23,628 nucleotides of DNA from Acidobacteriota bacterium (GTDB lineage Bacteria > Acidobacteriota > Vicinamibacteria > Vicinamibacterales > SCN-69-37). The stretch covers positions 1 through 23,628 of the forward strand of contig JAKALV010000017.1 in the NCBI GenBank assembly GCA_021824055.1, written 5' to 3'. The notes below the pieces were generated by a model. That model ran no database searches. It saw only the letters and a program-made list of their open reading frames with translations, and had not been told where the DNA came from. This document shows, in pieces, positions 1-7,035 of this stretch (positions within the stretch are counted from its first letter, which is position 1; each line of letters begins with the position of its first letter). The translations under genes and the position numbers were made by a program.

Positions 1-87
1 TCTTTCCTGAGTGATGTCGTTGGCGGCGCGATCGTCGCCTACGGCGTCGTCATGATGCTGGCCCCACGACGGGAACCTGCGCCCTGA
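1..87 (+). CDS. PAP2-family phosphatase, C-terminal fragment
   Basis: Only the last 28 codons are inside the window, in frame 1, ending with TGA at 85-87. The peptide begins SFLSDVVGGAIVAYG, followed by a short hydrophobic run and a basic-acidic tail. This matches the end of the third PAP2 motif (H-x3-D type, here the Ser-Asp after a Phe-Leu) followed by the last membrane helix seen in PAP2/undecaprenyl-pyrophosphate phosphatase-like proteins. Such enzymes remove phosphate from lipid phosphates at the membrane, which would suit a glycan locus. The catalytic His is outside the window, so the family call rests on a short stretch. The 3' end runs 38 bases into the convergent deacetylase gene. 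Confidence 0.5.
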   Translation, partial: SFLSDVVGGAIVAYGVVMMLAPRREPAP

Positions 88-721
88 GGTGCTCGGCGAT
101 CGTCAGGAACCGTGCTGATCGCCGCCTGGCGAACCGGATGAAGCGACCCATCGCGGCGGTGAACGCGTCGTCGCGTCCCGTGTAATGCGGGTGCACGGGC
201 AGAACCAGTGGATTCAGAAACGGGAACAGCAGCCGTGGAATGTCCCATCCGGTCCGGGCCGGCAGGTGCAGCCAGTCGTAGAGCCCGGTCCATTCTCTGA
301 ACCACGACGGGCGAATCTCGATCACGCGGCCCATGTTGTACCGGTAGTAGAGACCGCTGACATCGAATCGAAAGCCTTCCTCGTTCAGGATGTTGACGGT
401 GTCGCGATTGATCGCGTGGTAGGGCGCCCGAAAGCCCCGCGCGGCGGCGCCAAGAATGGCTTCCACGGTGTCCCGGCCGTTGAGGATCTCCTGCCGCTGT
501 CGCGTCTTCGTGAGGCGTCGCAGGTTGGCATGCGACTGGGTGTGCGAGTTGACGCAGTGCGTGCGGGCGATGTCGCGAACCACGTCCGGGTAGCTGGCGG
601 CCGTCTCGCCAGTGAAGAAGAACGTCGCGGCCACGCCGTGTGACTCGAACGCGCGCGCGACGCGGAGGATCTGCTCGCGCGAGCCCTCGCAATCCACGCA
701 GAGCAGAACGGTTTTAGGCAC
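50..721 (-). CDS. Polysaccharide deacetylase (CE4/NodB-type)
   Basis: A 223-residue protein with the NodB-homology layout. A first acidic motif VDCEG lies at about residues 9-13 (Asp10 would be the catalytic base). The metal-binding HTQSH is at 60-64, RAPY at 98-101, and a late HPHY at 177-180. CE4 enzymes remove N- or O-acetyl groups from sugar polymers or lipid-linked sugars using a bound divalent metal. No signal peptide is visible, so a cytoplasmic lipid-linked or nucleotide-linked substrate is possible. The start ATG at 721-719 overlaps the upstream glycosyltransferase stop (ATGCCTAA, 8 bases), so it is the last gene of operon A. The second Asp of the usual TFDD motif is replaced by Cys-Glu. 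The family is clear; the substrate is unknown. Confidence 0.85.
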   Translation of the reverse strand: MPKTVLLCVDCEGSREQILRVARAFESHGVAATFFFTGETAASYPDVVRDIARTHCVNSHTQSHANLRRLTKTRQRQEILNGRDTVEAILGAAARGFRAPYHAINRDTVNILNEEGFRFDVSGLYYRYNMGRVIEIRPSWFREWTGLYDWLHLPARTGWDIPRLLFPFLNPLVLPVHPHYTGRDDAFTAAMGRFIRFARRRSARFLTIAEHLRAQVPVVGPAS

Positions 722-1766
722 TGGTCATGTCCTCGATCAGTCGGGCGGCGTGTATTGCGCCGTCACATCGTGGCGACGGCGGCCTCGAAGAGGCGCGATG
801 ATCCTGCAACAGGCGATCGACGATGGCGCCGGCCTCGGAGGCTTGCGCCATCACGCCGAAGCCCAGTTGATCCGCCCACCACGCATTGACGAGTTGTTCA
901 ACGTGATTGGGAATGGGGACGATCACGGCGGGCTTGCCCAGCGCGATCGCTTCGGACACGGAGTTGAAACCTCCCTGGATGACAAGGATGCGACAGCGCG
1001 AGAGGGGGGCCGCCGGCTGCTCGGTGAAGGGCAGGCGCACGGCGTGCGGGGGGTAGCGTCCTCCGGATGCGCCGACCACCACCATGGAGTGGCTGACCCG
1101 GCTCAGATCGATCTCTGAAGCACCCAGGCCGGAACCGCCGAGCATGACGCCGACGTCGAAGCTCGCTGCCGAATCGTGGGCGGCAGCGTTGCTCCGGAAC
1201 TGCCGTCGAACGATCGGTGCGAGGAGTTGAACGTTGGCGAGTCTGGTGTCGACGTCGCCGATTGCCGGGCAGAGGATGCGACTCGCGTGGCGGGACTGCA
1301 GCCGGCGATCGATCCGCTCGATGCAATACGAGAAGAGGACATCGGCTGCCGAGCGCGCCATTCGCTTGAAGATCGCGAGCGTCGCGGGCGAGCTGTTGAT
1401 GCTGAGGATCGGAATGCGTCGGCGTCGGGCTTCCGGCAAGCTGTGGAAGTCGGAATCCACAACGAGCAGGTCCGGTCTGAATGCGTCCAGCGCTCGTCCC
1501 GCCAGCCTCCGGTTTGTCCAGTAGCGCAATGGAAACGAGCCGTTGTGACGAAGCACCTGCCATGCCGTAAATTCACCGGCGCCGTACGTGACGTCGAGCA
1601 GCGGATAAAGCGTGAGTCCCCGCGGAGCCCGTCGGCGCGCGTGGCTCTGAGCGAGCAGCGCAACCTCGAAGCGGTCCTGGTCCAGTTCTTCGAGAATGGC
1701 CGTGATTCTCGAATAATTGCCGGCCCCCGCACCGGCAAGCGCGAACAGCAATCTCTGCTTACTCAC
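714..1766 (-). CDS. GT-B glycosyltransferase, MurG/GT1-like
   Basis: About 350 residues. The N-terminus has a glycine-rich loop after the first strand (GAGAGNYSR, about residues 10-20). The C-terminal half carries QGGFNSVSEA (about 264-273) and NHVEQ (about 287-291), the nucleotide-sugar-binding pattern of MurG/GT28 and GT1 enzymes. It should transfer a sugar from a nucleotide donor at the cytoplasmic face of the membrane. I chose the GTG at 1766-1764 rather than an upstream ATG at 1808. The GTG overlaps the preceding gene's stop (GTGAGTAA, an 8-base overlap) and has GGAGG and GGGAGA upstream, whereas the ATG start would add 14 Arg/Ser-rich residues. Acceptor and sugar cannot be read from sequence. 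Third-to-fourth gene coupling in operon A supports a role in the same glycan. Confidence 0.8.
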   Translation of the reverse strand: MSKQRLLFALAGAGAGNYSRITAILEELDQDRFEVALLAQSHARRRAPRGLTLYPLLDVTYGAGEFTAWQVLRHNGSFPLRYWTNRRLAGRALDAFRPDLLVVDSDFHSLPEARRRRIPILSINSSPATLAIFKRMARSAADVLFSYCIERIDRRLQSRHASRILCPAIGDVDTRLANVQLLAPIVRRQFRSNAAAHDSAASFDVGVMLGGSGLGASEIDLSRVSHSMVVVGASGGRYPPHAVRLPFTEQPAAPLSRCRILVIQGGFNSVSEAIALGKPAVIVPIPNHVEQLVNAWWADQLGFGVMAQASEAGAIVDRLLQDHRASSRPPSPRCDGAIHAARLIEDMTSA

Positions 1767-2901
1767 TCTCCCGCGCCCTCCAGACGCGGCCGACCGCATA
1801 GACCGCAAAGCATACGGTCATTAGGGGGGCCAACCAGGTCGGCGGGCTGGCGGGGAGGATGCGCCGGCCCAGTTCGTAACCGCCGGCGGTGATGATCGCA
1901 AGGGCCGCGAGCGCCACGCCGGCGAGCCGGCGGCCCTCGATCAGCCAGGCCTGAGCGCACAGCACGGCGATGCCCGGCGCCAGCACGGCGTACGTGTTGT
2001 TCTCGGTGCGCGGACTGAAGAGCATCAGGAAGCAGGCGTGAAGCACAAACAGCGAGACCGCGGCCTGAGCGGCGGTCTGTCGCCGCGCCGCGAACAGGCA
2101 CACACCGAGTGTCAGGACCGCCGCTGCCGCGCGCATCGCGGTTTGAACAACCGCTGAGACGTGAAGTCCGGCAATGCTCAGCAGGCCAAACAGCTGCGCC
2201 CAGTCTTGCGCGGATCCGACGTGGGCCCCGATCGTCACCATGGTGGCCCACGCCCTGTATTGGCTGATGACATAGTCGGGCCGCTGCATCAGGAAGGGGA
2301 CCACGGCCACGCACGCCATCGTCGCGAGCAGCCGCCCGCGCACAGGCTTGTAGAGAACGGCCGCCAGCAGAAGCAGGAAGGTCCCGAGCGGCTTGATGGC
2401 GACCCCGACGCAGAGCCAGACCGCGGCTCGGGTCCAGCGCTGATCCGCCAGGTCAATGACGGCAAGAATCATCATGGCCGTCACGAGGAGTGTGGCTTGG
2501 CCGTTTCGCGCGCTGTCCGAGGCGAGTGGCAGACAGAGCGCGGTCATCAACGGGAAGAGGGCGATGCCGGTGTGATCTTCGCCAAGGCGAGCCAGGTGTC
2601 TGACGCCGTACGCGTAGGCGCCGACGGTCAGGAGCCGCCACAGCACGCCAGCGATCACGGGCGGCAGCACTGAGAACGGTGCGAAAGCGATCGCGGCTTG
2701 AGGCAGGTAAATGAATCCATGGCCGGTCTCGGCATAGAGCGGGCGGCCGGAGAGCCAACTGGCTCCTGCCTGCCAGTAGTTGCCGGTTACCGTGCGATCG
2801 CCTCCCGAGAGCACGATGCCGGCCATGATCAGAAACAGGAGTCCCCATGCGGCCCAGGCCATGCGCACGGCGTGCGGAGAGCGCACCCAGGACGTCGTCA
2901 T
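1759..2901 (-). CDS. GT87/DUF2029 membrane mannosyltransferase-like protein
   Basis: A 380-residue protein that is almost entirely membrane helices (about ten hydrophobic segments). Short charged loops include NYWQAGASWLSGRPLYAETG near residue 40 and FIYLPQAA shortly after. That order (A..W..G..LY, then Y.P) is characteristic of DUF2029/GT87 polyprenol-phosphate-mannose-dependent transferases such as mycobacterial PimE. These work at the periplasmic face with a lipid-linked sugar donor. The ATG at 2901 overlaps the stop of the upstream GT4 gene (ATGA, 2898-2901), so translation is coupled. A longer reading to 3000 adds a 33-residue basic leader inside the neighbour and is unlikely. A second GT87-type gene lies at 9703-10953. 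The sugar (mannose in characterised relatives) is not established here. Confidence 0.8.
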   Translation of the reverse strand: MTTSWVRSPHAVRMAWAAWGLLFLIMAGIVLSGGDRTVTGNYWQAGASWLSGRPLYAETGHGFIYLPQAAIAFAPFSVLPPVIAGVLWRLLTVGAYAYGVRHLARLGEDHTGIALFPLMTALCLPLASDSARNGQATLLVTAMMILAVIDLADQRWTRAAVWLCVGVAIKPLGTFLLLLAAVLYKPVRGRLLATMACVAVVPFLMQRPDYVISQYRAWATMVTIGAHVGSAQDWAQLFGLLSIAGLHVSAVVQTAMRAAAAVLTLGVCLFAARRQTAAQAAVSLFVLHACFLMLFSPRTENNTYAVLAPGIAVLCAQAWLIEGRRLAGVALAALAIITAGGYELGRRILPASPPTWLAPLMTVCFAVYAVGRVWRARESE

Positions 2902-4010
2902 GATGTCGCCTGCCGGTCTCGGGTTCGTGTGCCGCGCGAGTGGCGCACCGCGTCGAAGAGCGCCTCGATCTTGCCCACCTGTGTGGCTGGCGAAAAACAT
3001 TCCAGGGCGCGGGCACGGCCGGCATCGCCGAGGCGGCGACCGAGCGGCGGGTCGCCAAGAATCCGCACGATCGCGTCCACGAGCCGCATGCCGTCGCCTG
3101 CCGGGACGACGAACCCGGTGATGCCGTCGACCACGGATTCGGCCACGCCGCCGACGTCTGTGGCGACGACGGGGAGTCCAACCGCCATCGCTTCAGCGAT
3201 GACCAGCGAAAACGATTCTTCCGCCGACGTGACCACGACAAGATCCAGCGCGCCCAGGATCTCGGGCACGTCGTTTCGGCGGCCGGCCCACACGATGTTC
3301 GATGCGATGCCGAGCGCCTCGCTCTCGGTCTTGACGCGCAGCACGTAATCGCTCGGTCCGTCTCCGACGAGGACCAGCCGGGCCTCCGGGACGAGCCGAA
3401 GCGCCGCCGCAAATGCACGTACCAGCTCGACGATCCGCTTTTCCTTGAAGAGGCTGCCGACGGCGCCCAGCAGTGGGACCGAGTCGGCGATGCCGAACGC
3501 GGCGCGCGCGATGCGGCGTTTGTCAGCTGACGGAGGGGCGAAACGGTGCAGATCGACGAAGGGCTGAATCACGCGCATGCGCTCAGGGGCCACTCTGTTG
3601 TACCTGCGCTGGAAGCGGCGCACGGCGTCCGACACGGCGATGACGCCGTCGTTGAACATCCAGTGCGGCTGGATGCGGCGATTGTGCGCGGTGGCGACAA
3701 CAGGCACGTCGCTGAACCATTTGAGCAGTGCGCCAAAGAAGTGCGCGCGGCTCATGTGCGTGTGCACGACATCGATCGCGCGCCGGTCAACGAGCGCCGC
3801 GATCCGGCGCAGCTCATCGGTGGGCCAACGATGCAGGTCGGACAGGATCACCTCGATGGCGCTGTCGCGGAGTTCGTACTCGATCCATGCGCCCGGCCGG
3901 CAGGCCACCGCGACGTCGTGACCGCGCGCGGCCAGTTCCCGCGCGAGCAACAGGCTATGGACGACCGCGCCGTTCACGCCGCGCCCCGAAACAACTTCCA
4001 GGATCTTCAT
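2898..4010 (-). CDS. GT4-family glycosyltransferase
   Basis: 370 residues beginning MKILEVVSGRGVNGA, typical of the N-terminal Rossmann domain of GT-B, GT4 enzymes. HTHMSRAHFFG is at about 83-93. The C-terminal domain has GAVGSLFKEKR (about 182-192), LVGDGP (214-219) and the signature E(x7)E loop EESFSLVIAEA (264-274), followed by a glycine-rich GLPVVATDVGG. It should use a nucleotide sugar with retention of configuration on the cytoplasmic side. The start ATG at 4010 overlaps the upstream propeller gene's stop (ATGA). A longer open frame to 4439 exists, but its extra 143 residues are Arg/Pro/His-rich and antisense to the propeller gene. The donor is unknown. Confidence 0.88.
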   Translation of the reverse strand: MKILEVVSGRGVNGAVVHSLLLARELAARGHDVAVACRPGAWIEYELRDSAIEVILSDLHRWPTDELRRIAALVDRRAIDVVHTHMSRAHFFGALLKWFSDVPVVATAHNRRIQPHWMFNDGVIAVSDAVRRFQRRYNRVAPERMRVIQPFVDLHRFAPPSADKRRIARAAFGIADSVPLLGAVGSLFKEKRIVELVRAFAAALRLVPEARLVLVGDGPSDYVLRVKTESEALGIASNIVWAGRRNDVPEILGALDLVVVTSAEESFSLVIAEAMAVGLPVVATDVGGVAESVVDGITGFVVPAGDGMRLVDAIVRILGDPPLGRRLGDAGRARALECFSPATQVGKIEALFDAVRHSRGTRTRDRQATS

Positions 4011-4936
4011 GGGCGACCCACGGGCGAAGGCCACCGGCGGTACCCGAGCATCCAGGTTTTCCGAAACCCATCGACACACGCGATCCATTGTCCGGGGGCC
4101 AGCTCGTGGGCGTCCACGTGATGCATCCCCCTCGCGTTCCAGCCTCGTCCAGTGCCGCTCAGGATCGGCGCCGATTGCGCCAACCGCTCCGCGTACTCCG
4201 TGGGCGTCAGCGTGGTGACCTCGTACGCGTTGACTCGCAAACCGTACGACTCCGTGCAGTCCTGCGCGAGTCTGAGCATCCGGCCGCCGGCGGCGATGAT
4301 GCGGCCGGCCGACCGGGATCGGTCTCGCGCGTCGCGGAGGATGGGATTCTGCGCGTGCGGCGCCCACGCGCTGTCGAGCGCGTCGGCATGGAATATCGAG
4401 AACATCGCGTCCCCGGGGAGACTGGTGAACAGCCACCATTTCCCATCATGCCGAACGATGGACGAATCGGTGAACCCTGCGCCCGACAGCAGCGTCCGCT
4501 CGAAGGCCCAGGACGCCGGAAACTGCCGCGCGCGATAGAGCCGGACTTCGCGACGATCGTGCGTCTCGGGAATCATGAAGTGCTCGGAATTCCAGGCGAA
4601 GACGTAGGGGAACGACACGTGGAACGGCTCGTGGAGGACGATCTGCCGGTACGTCCACGCCAGACCATCGGGGCTCGTCGCGAGGCCGATGTCACCGTGC
4701 CGCAGGTCTGATCGGTACACCTCGAAGAACATGTACCAGCTCGAGGCGTGTCGGAGCATGAAGGGATCCGCGACGAACCGGGCGGGCGCATCGGTAACCT
4801 GACCGGCCGTCATGATGGGATTGTTGACGCCGGCGGCAGGCCCCAGCGTCAGCGGATCGGCGCCCGTGTAGATGCCGATACTCCAACGTTTCTCGAGGCT
4901 TGGCAGCGCCACTCCTCTCGGGGCCTCCACTGTCAT
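4007..4936 (-). CDS. Five-bladed beta-propeller protein, GINT1 N-terminal-like
   Basis: 309 residues. The repeating pattern of ADPF (56-59), WYMFFE (67-72), a D-x-GLAW turn (about 90-94), HVSFPYVF (106-113), MIPET (121-125) and TDSS/GKWWLF (about 156-170) resembles the five-bladed propeller of GH43-like proteins. In particular it resembles the domain found at the N-terminus of plant glucosamine-inositolphosphorylceramide transferase (GINT1). Bacterial copies occur near glycosyltransferases; their function is unknown, and I infer sugar binding or modification. It is first in operon A. The ATG at 4936 begins a sensible MTVEAPRG N-terminus. The open frame continues to 5923, but that extension is low-complexity sequence antisense to the heptosyltransferase. 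No signal peptide is visible. The family call is by motif memory only. Confidence 0.65.
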   Translation of the reverse strand: MTVEAPRGVALPSLEKRWSIGIYTGADPLTLGPAAGVNNPIMTAGQVTDAPARFVADPFMLRHASSWYMFFEVYRSDLRHGDIGLATSPDGLAWTYRQIVLHEPFHVSFPYVFAWNSEHFMIPETHDRREVRLYRARQFPASWAFERTLLSGAGFTDSSIVRHDGKWWLFTSLPGDAMFSIFHADALDSAWAPHAQNPILRDARDRSRSAGRIIAAGGRMLRLAQDCTESYGLRVNAYEVTTLTPTEYAERLAQSAPILSGTGRGWNARGMHHVDAHELAPGQWIACVDGFRKTWMLGYRRWPSPVGRP

Positions 4937-4947
4937 TCGCAGGCAGA

Positions 4948-4953
4948 ATTCTA
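4948..4953 (-). promoter_or_regulatory. Putative -10 element of operon A
   Basis: Read on the minus strand this is TAGAAT, 11 bases before the ATG at 4936, with no Shine-Dalgarno sequence between. No convincing -35 is present at 16-18 bases upstream. If used, the 5' leader would be only a few bases. It lies in the 96-base divergent gap that also feeds the heptosyltransferase gene. Confidence 0.4.
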
Positions 4954-5017
4954 ATCCCTGACGCACTTGGGGCGACGCGACCGCCGGGCTTCGGGCCCGC
5001 GGTGTGTGCGGGCGCGC

Positions 5018-5023
5018 TACGAT
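5018..5023 (+). promoter_or_regulatory. Putative -10 element, leaderless start of GT9 gene
   Basis: TACGAT, followed by exactly 9 bases and then the ATG at 5033. There is no purine-rich ribosome-binding site in those 9 bases and no clear -35. The same hexamer-to-start distance occurs at 7494, 12069 and (minus strand) 6985, which supports it as a real, leaderless-type promoter. An overlapping TACAAC at 5023-5028 is a weaker alternative. Confidence 0.45.
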
Positions 5024-5032
5024 ACAACCGAC

Positions 5033-6136
5033 ATGGGCCAGGGAGTTGACCTTCTCGGCACGCTGAGGCGCGTGCGTCCCGAACGGCCCGCTCCCGCCAT
5101 CGACGGCGCCAGTCTCCGCCACGTCCTGATCGTCAAGCTCTCGTCGATCGGCGATGTCATTCACGCCCTTCCCGTCGCGTCGGCTCTCAAACGCCGCCAC
5201 CCATCGCTTCGGATCACATGGGCCGTCGAGCAATGGACCGCCCCTCTCGTCGAGGGCCATCCCGCCGTCGATCGGATCGTCGTGTTTCCGACCATGGTGA
5301 ACTGGCCCGGGAGGCCCGGCGCGTGGTGGTCGGAGATGCGGGCGGCCGTACGCGCGCTGCGTGGGGAATCTTACGACGTGGCGCTGGACCTGCAGGGGCT
5401 TGCGCGAAGCGCGATGGTCAGCTGGCTCTCGCGCGCACCGCGCAGGATTGCCAGAGCCGGCCAGCGCGAGGGCGCACATCTGGTATCGGATGCCGTCCCT
5501 CTGCCCGCAACGACGATCCACGCCGTCGATGAGTACTTGTGCGTGGCCCGTGCGCTCGGCGCGGCGGTCGATCCCGTCGAGTTCGCGTTGCCGGTGCGGG
5601 CCGATGCGCGCCAATCCGTGGATTGGCTGCTGGAGGAACATCGGGTGCCGGCCGGGCGTCCGTTGATCGTGGTCAATCCGTCGGCTGCGCGAAAGTGGAA
5701 ACACTGGCCCGCAGAGCGCTGGGCAGAGGTGGCTGAAGCGCTCGCGGACGCCGGAACGGTCATCGTCATCGGCACCACGTCGCAGGTGTCGGCTCATCGC
5801 GAGATCACGGAGCGGGCGCGGCGGCGGCCAATCGATCTGACCGGGCGGACGACATTGGCTGAGGTGATCGCCTTGATCGACCGGGCGGCACTTCACCTTG
5901 CGCCCGATACCGGCACGGTCCACATCGCAGTCGCGCTGGGCACGCCGGTCGTGGCGGTGTACGGCCCGACGTCACGCGCGCGTGTCGGGCCCTATCGGCA
6001 CCCGGAGTCGGTGGTCGGGCACGACAACCTGTGCGGCTTCGGATGTCCTGCCTACTGTGTGCATGGCCGCCGGTGTCTCGGCGCCGTGACGACCGCGGAG
6101 GTTCTCGAGAAGGCCCTGGCCGTGCTAAGGGTGTGA
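5033..6136 (+). CDS. waaC: GT9 heptosyltransferase, WaaC-like
   Basis: 367 residues. The N-terminal domain has HVLIVKLSSIGDVIHALPV (about 26-44), the classic heptosyltransferase I signature, then WAVEQWTAPLVEGHPAVDR and DLQGLARSA. The C-terminal domain has VVNPSAARKWKHWPAERW, LTGRTTLAEVIALI and APDTGTVHIAVALGTPVVAVYGPT, the ADP-heptose-binding region of GT9. It should add L-glycero-D-manno-heptose (or a related sugar) to the Kdo of the LPS inner core in the cytoplasm. The ATG at 5033 is preferred over an upstream start at 4967 because it sits 9 bases after a -10-like hexamer. The C-terminus has an unusual four-Cys cluster (residues 334-348). The 3' end overlaps the convergent gene by 12 bases. 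GT9 is certain; the exact acceptor (WaaC versus WaaF-like) is less so. Confidence 0.85.
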   Translation: MGQGVDLLGTLRRVRPERPAPAIDGASLRHVLIVKLSSIGDVIHALPVASALKRRHPSLRITWAVEQWTAPLVEGHPAVDRIVVFPTMVNWPGRPGAWWSEMRAAVRALRGESYDVALDLQGLARSAMVSWLSRAPRRIARAGQREGAHLVSDAVPLPATTIHAVDEYLCVARALGAAVDPVEFALPVRADARQSVDWLLEEHRVPAGRPLIVVNPSAARKWKHWPAERWAEVAEALADAGTVIVIGTTSQVSAHREITERARRRPIDLTGRTTLAEVIALIDRAALHLAPDTGTVHIAVALGTPVVAVYGPTSRARVGPYRHPESVVGHDNLCGFGCPAYCVHGRRCLGAVTTAEVLEKALAVLRV

Positions 6137-6970
6137 GACGGCAGGTGTTCCCGAGCTGCCGCTTCGGCGGCGCGAGAGAAACCACCAGCCGGCGAGGCTG
6201 ATCAGCGCCATCAGGATCAGGCGTGCGACCGGGCCCATCGTCGGCACGGCTGGCACGACGACGGGCGGTCCGGGGAGTACGTCGGGATCGGCCTGCCCGT
6301 TGCCGTCGAGATCCATGACGATCGAATCGCCCACGCCGTCGCCGTTCGTATCCGCCAGTGGTATCCAGATCTGCGGAACGGCGCCCGCGCAGGTCGCCGT
6401 CGTGTCCACGCCAAGGGCGCTCACCTCGGCCCATGGGGCACTGACGTAATTGTGGTCACTCGAAAAGGCCAGGCTGAGCGAGCCGCTGACGGCACCTGTA
6501 AACAACACGCCGTCCACGACGCCGTCCGAATTGGCGTCGGTGAGGGTGATCGTGCCGGTACCGTTTGTCGCCCCGTTCTTGGTCTCCAGGTAGCTGAATT
6601 GCTGCGGACTTCCATTGACGATCGACGTGGTGGTGACACTTTGCCGATGGACGCCGTTGGTGCGGGCCGCCGTCAGAAACCGGCCGCTGGAATCCTGGTT
6701 CGAGAGATCGATGACGTTGGTGACCGTGGAACCGCACGCCCATCGCGAAGGGATCGTGATCGAATTGCCGGAGCGGGTCGGCCCGATGGTGTCGCTTCCG
6801 GCGAGCGCGGGAAAGTTCGGGCCGAACATGCGCGACGCGCCCTGCGCGCGTGCTTCCGCCGAAAACGGCGGCGCGGTGGCGATGGCGAAGATCAACGGCG
6901 TGACCAAGACCGCCGTCAGCAGGAACTGGCGTACACGAAGTCCCCGGCGAGTTGCGCTCTGAAGCTCCAC
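6125..6970 (-). CDS. Secreted protein with acidic Ca-type repeats and IPTL-like C-terminal anchor
   Basis: 281 residues, no family recognised for the body. A signal peptide is clear: basic start (RRGLRVRQ), hydrophobic core at about 16-32 and an Ala-rich cleavage area near 40-43. The middle is Ser/Thr/Asn-rich and beta-like. Three Asp/Asn/Gly loops, DANSDGVVD (145-153), DTNGDGVGD (207-215) and DLDGNGQAD (220-228), resemble EF-hand or thrombospondin-type calcium loops. The tail has VPTMGP (242-247), a hydrophobic helix (about 249-265) and RRR. This is the three-part layout of IPTL-CTERM/PEP-CTERM sorting signals. The GTG start at 6970 lies 9 bases after TATACT and has no Shine-Dalgarno sequence. 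A longer frame to 7198 would run through the promoter. Role unknown; perhaps an envelope-anchored surface protein. Confidence 0.75.
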   Translation of the reverse strand: MELQSATRRGLRVRQFLLTAVLVTPLIFAIATAPPFSAEARAQGASRMFGPNFPALAGSDTIGPTRSGNSITIPSRWACGSTVTNVIDLSNQDSSGRFLTAARTNGVHRQSVTTTSIVNGSPQQFSYLETKNGATNGTGTITLTDANSDGVVDGVLFTGAVSGSLSLAFSSDHNYVSAPWAEVSALGVDTTATCAGAVPQIWIPLADTNGDGVGDSIVMDLDGNGQADPDVLPGPPVVVPAVPTMGPVARLILMALISLAGWWFLSRRRSGSSGTPAVSHP

Positions 6971-6979
6971 TGTGACCGC

Positions 6980-7008
6980 AGTATAGGACGCGTCTCCGGA
7001 AGGGTCAA
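6980..7008 (-). promoter_or_regulatory. Sigma-70-type promoter of the surface-protein gene
   Basis: On the minus strand the -35 TTGACC occupies 7008-7003, a 17-base spacer follows, and the -10 TATACT occupies 6985-6980. The GTG start at 6970 comes 9 bases after the -10. Both hexamers are one mismatch from consensus (TTGACA, TATAAT) at ideal spacing. It is the only complete promoter I could find in the window and predicts an essentially leaderless mRNA. Confidence 0.75.
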
Positions 7009-7035
7009 CAGTTCTGGCCACAACAGTTCCGGCCG
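7006..7035. repeat. Tandem 15-bp direct repeat, putative operator
   Basis: Two directly adjacent copies: CAACAGTTCTGGCCA at 7006-7020 and CAACAGTTCCGGCCG at 7021-7035, identical at 13 of 15 positions. The first copy overlaps the -35 hexamer of the promoter for the gene starting at 6970. The second ends immediately before the stop codon of the ParB-like gene. Tandem same-phase copies placed over a -35 are typical of an activator or repressor site, though the 15-base period is not a whole number of helical turns. Confidence 0.55.

Noticed and set aside
4011..4439. 143-residue N-terminal extension of the GT4 gene
   Set aside because: It is low-complexity, antisense-like sequence lying within the propeller gene; the GT4 fold begins at MKILEVV (4010), which overlaps the stop codon as ATGA.
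4980..5003. GC-rich inverted repeat with a TTCG-type loop in the divergent gap
   Set aside because: It lies upstream of both proposed transcription starts and has no T-run, so neither a terminator nor a leader element is supported; such short GC hairpins arise easily at this base composition.
4937..5923. Long minus-strand extension of the propeller gene over the heptosyltransferase
   Set aside because: The extra 329 residues are Arg/Pro/His/Gly-rich and antisense to a clear GT9 protein; the propeller homology begins only at the ATG at 4936.
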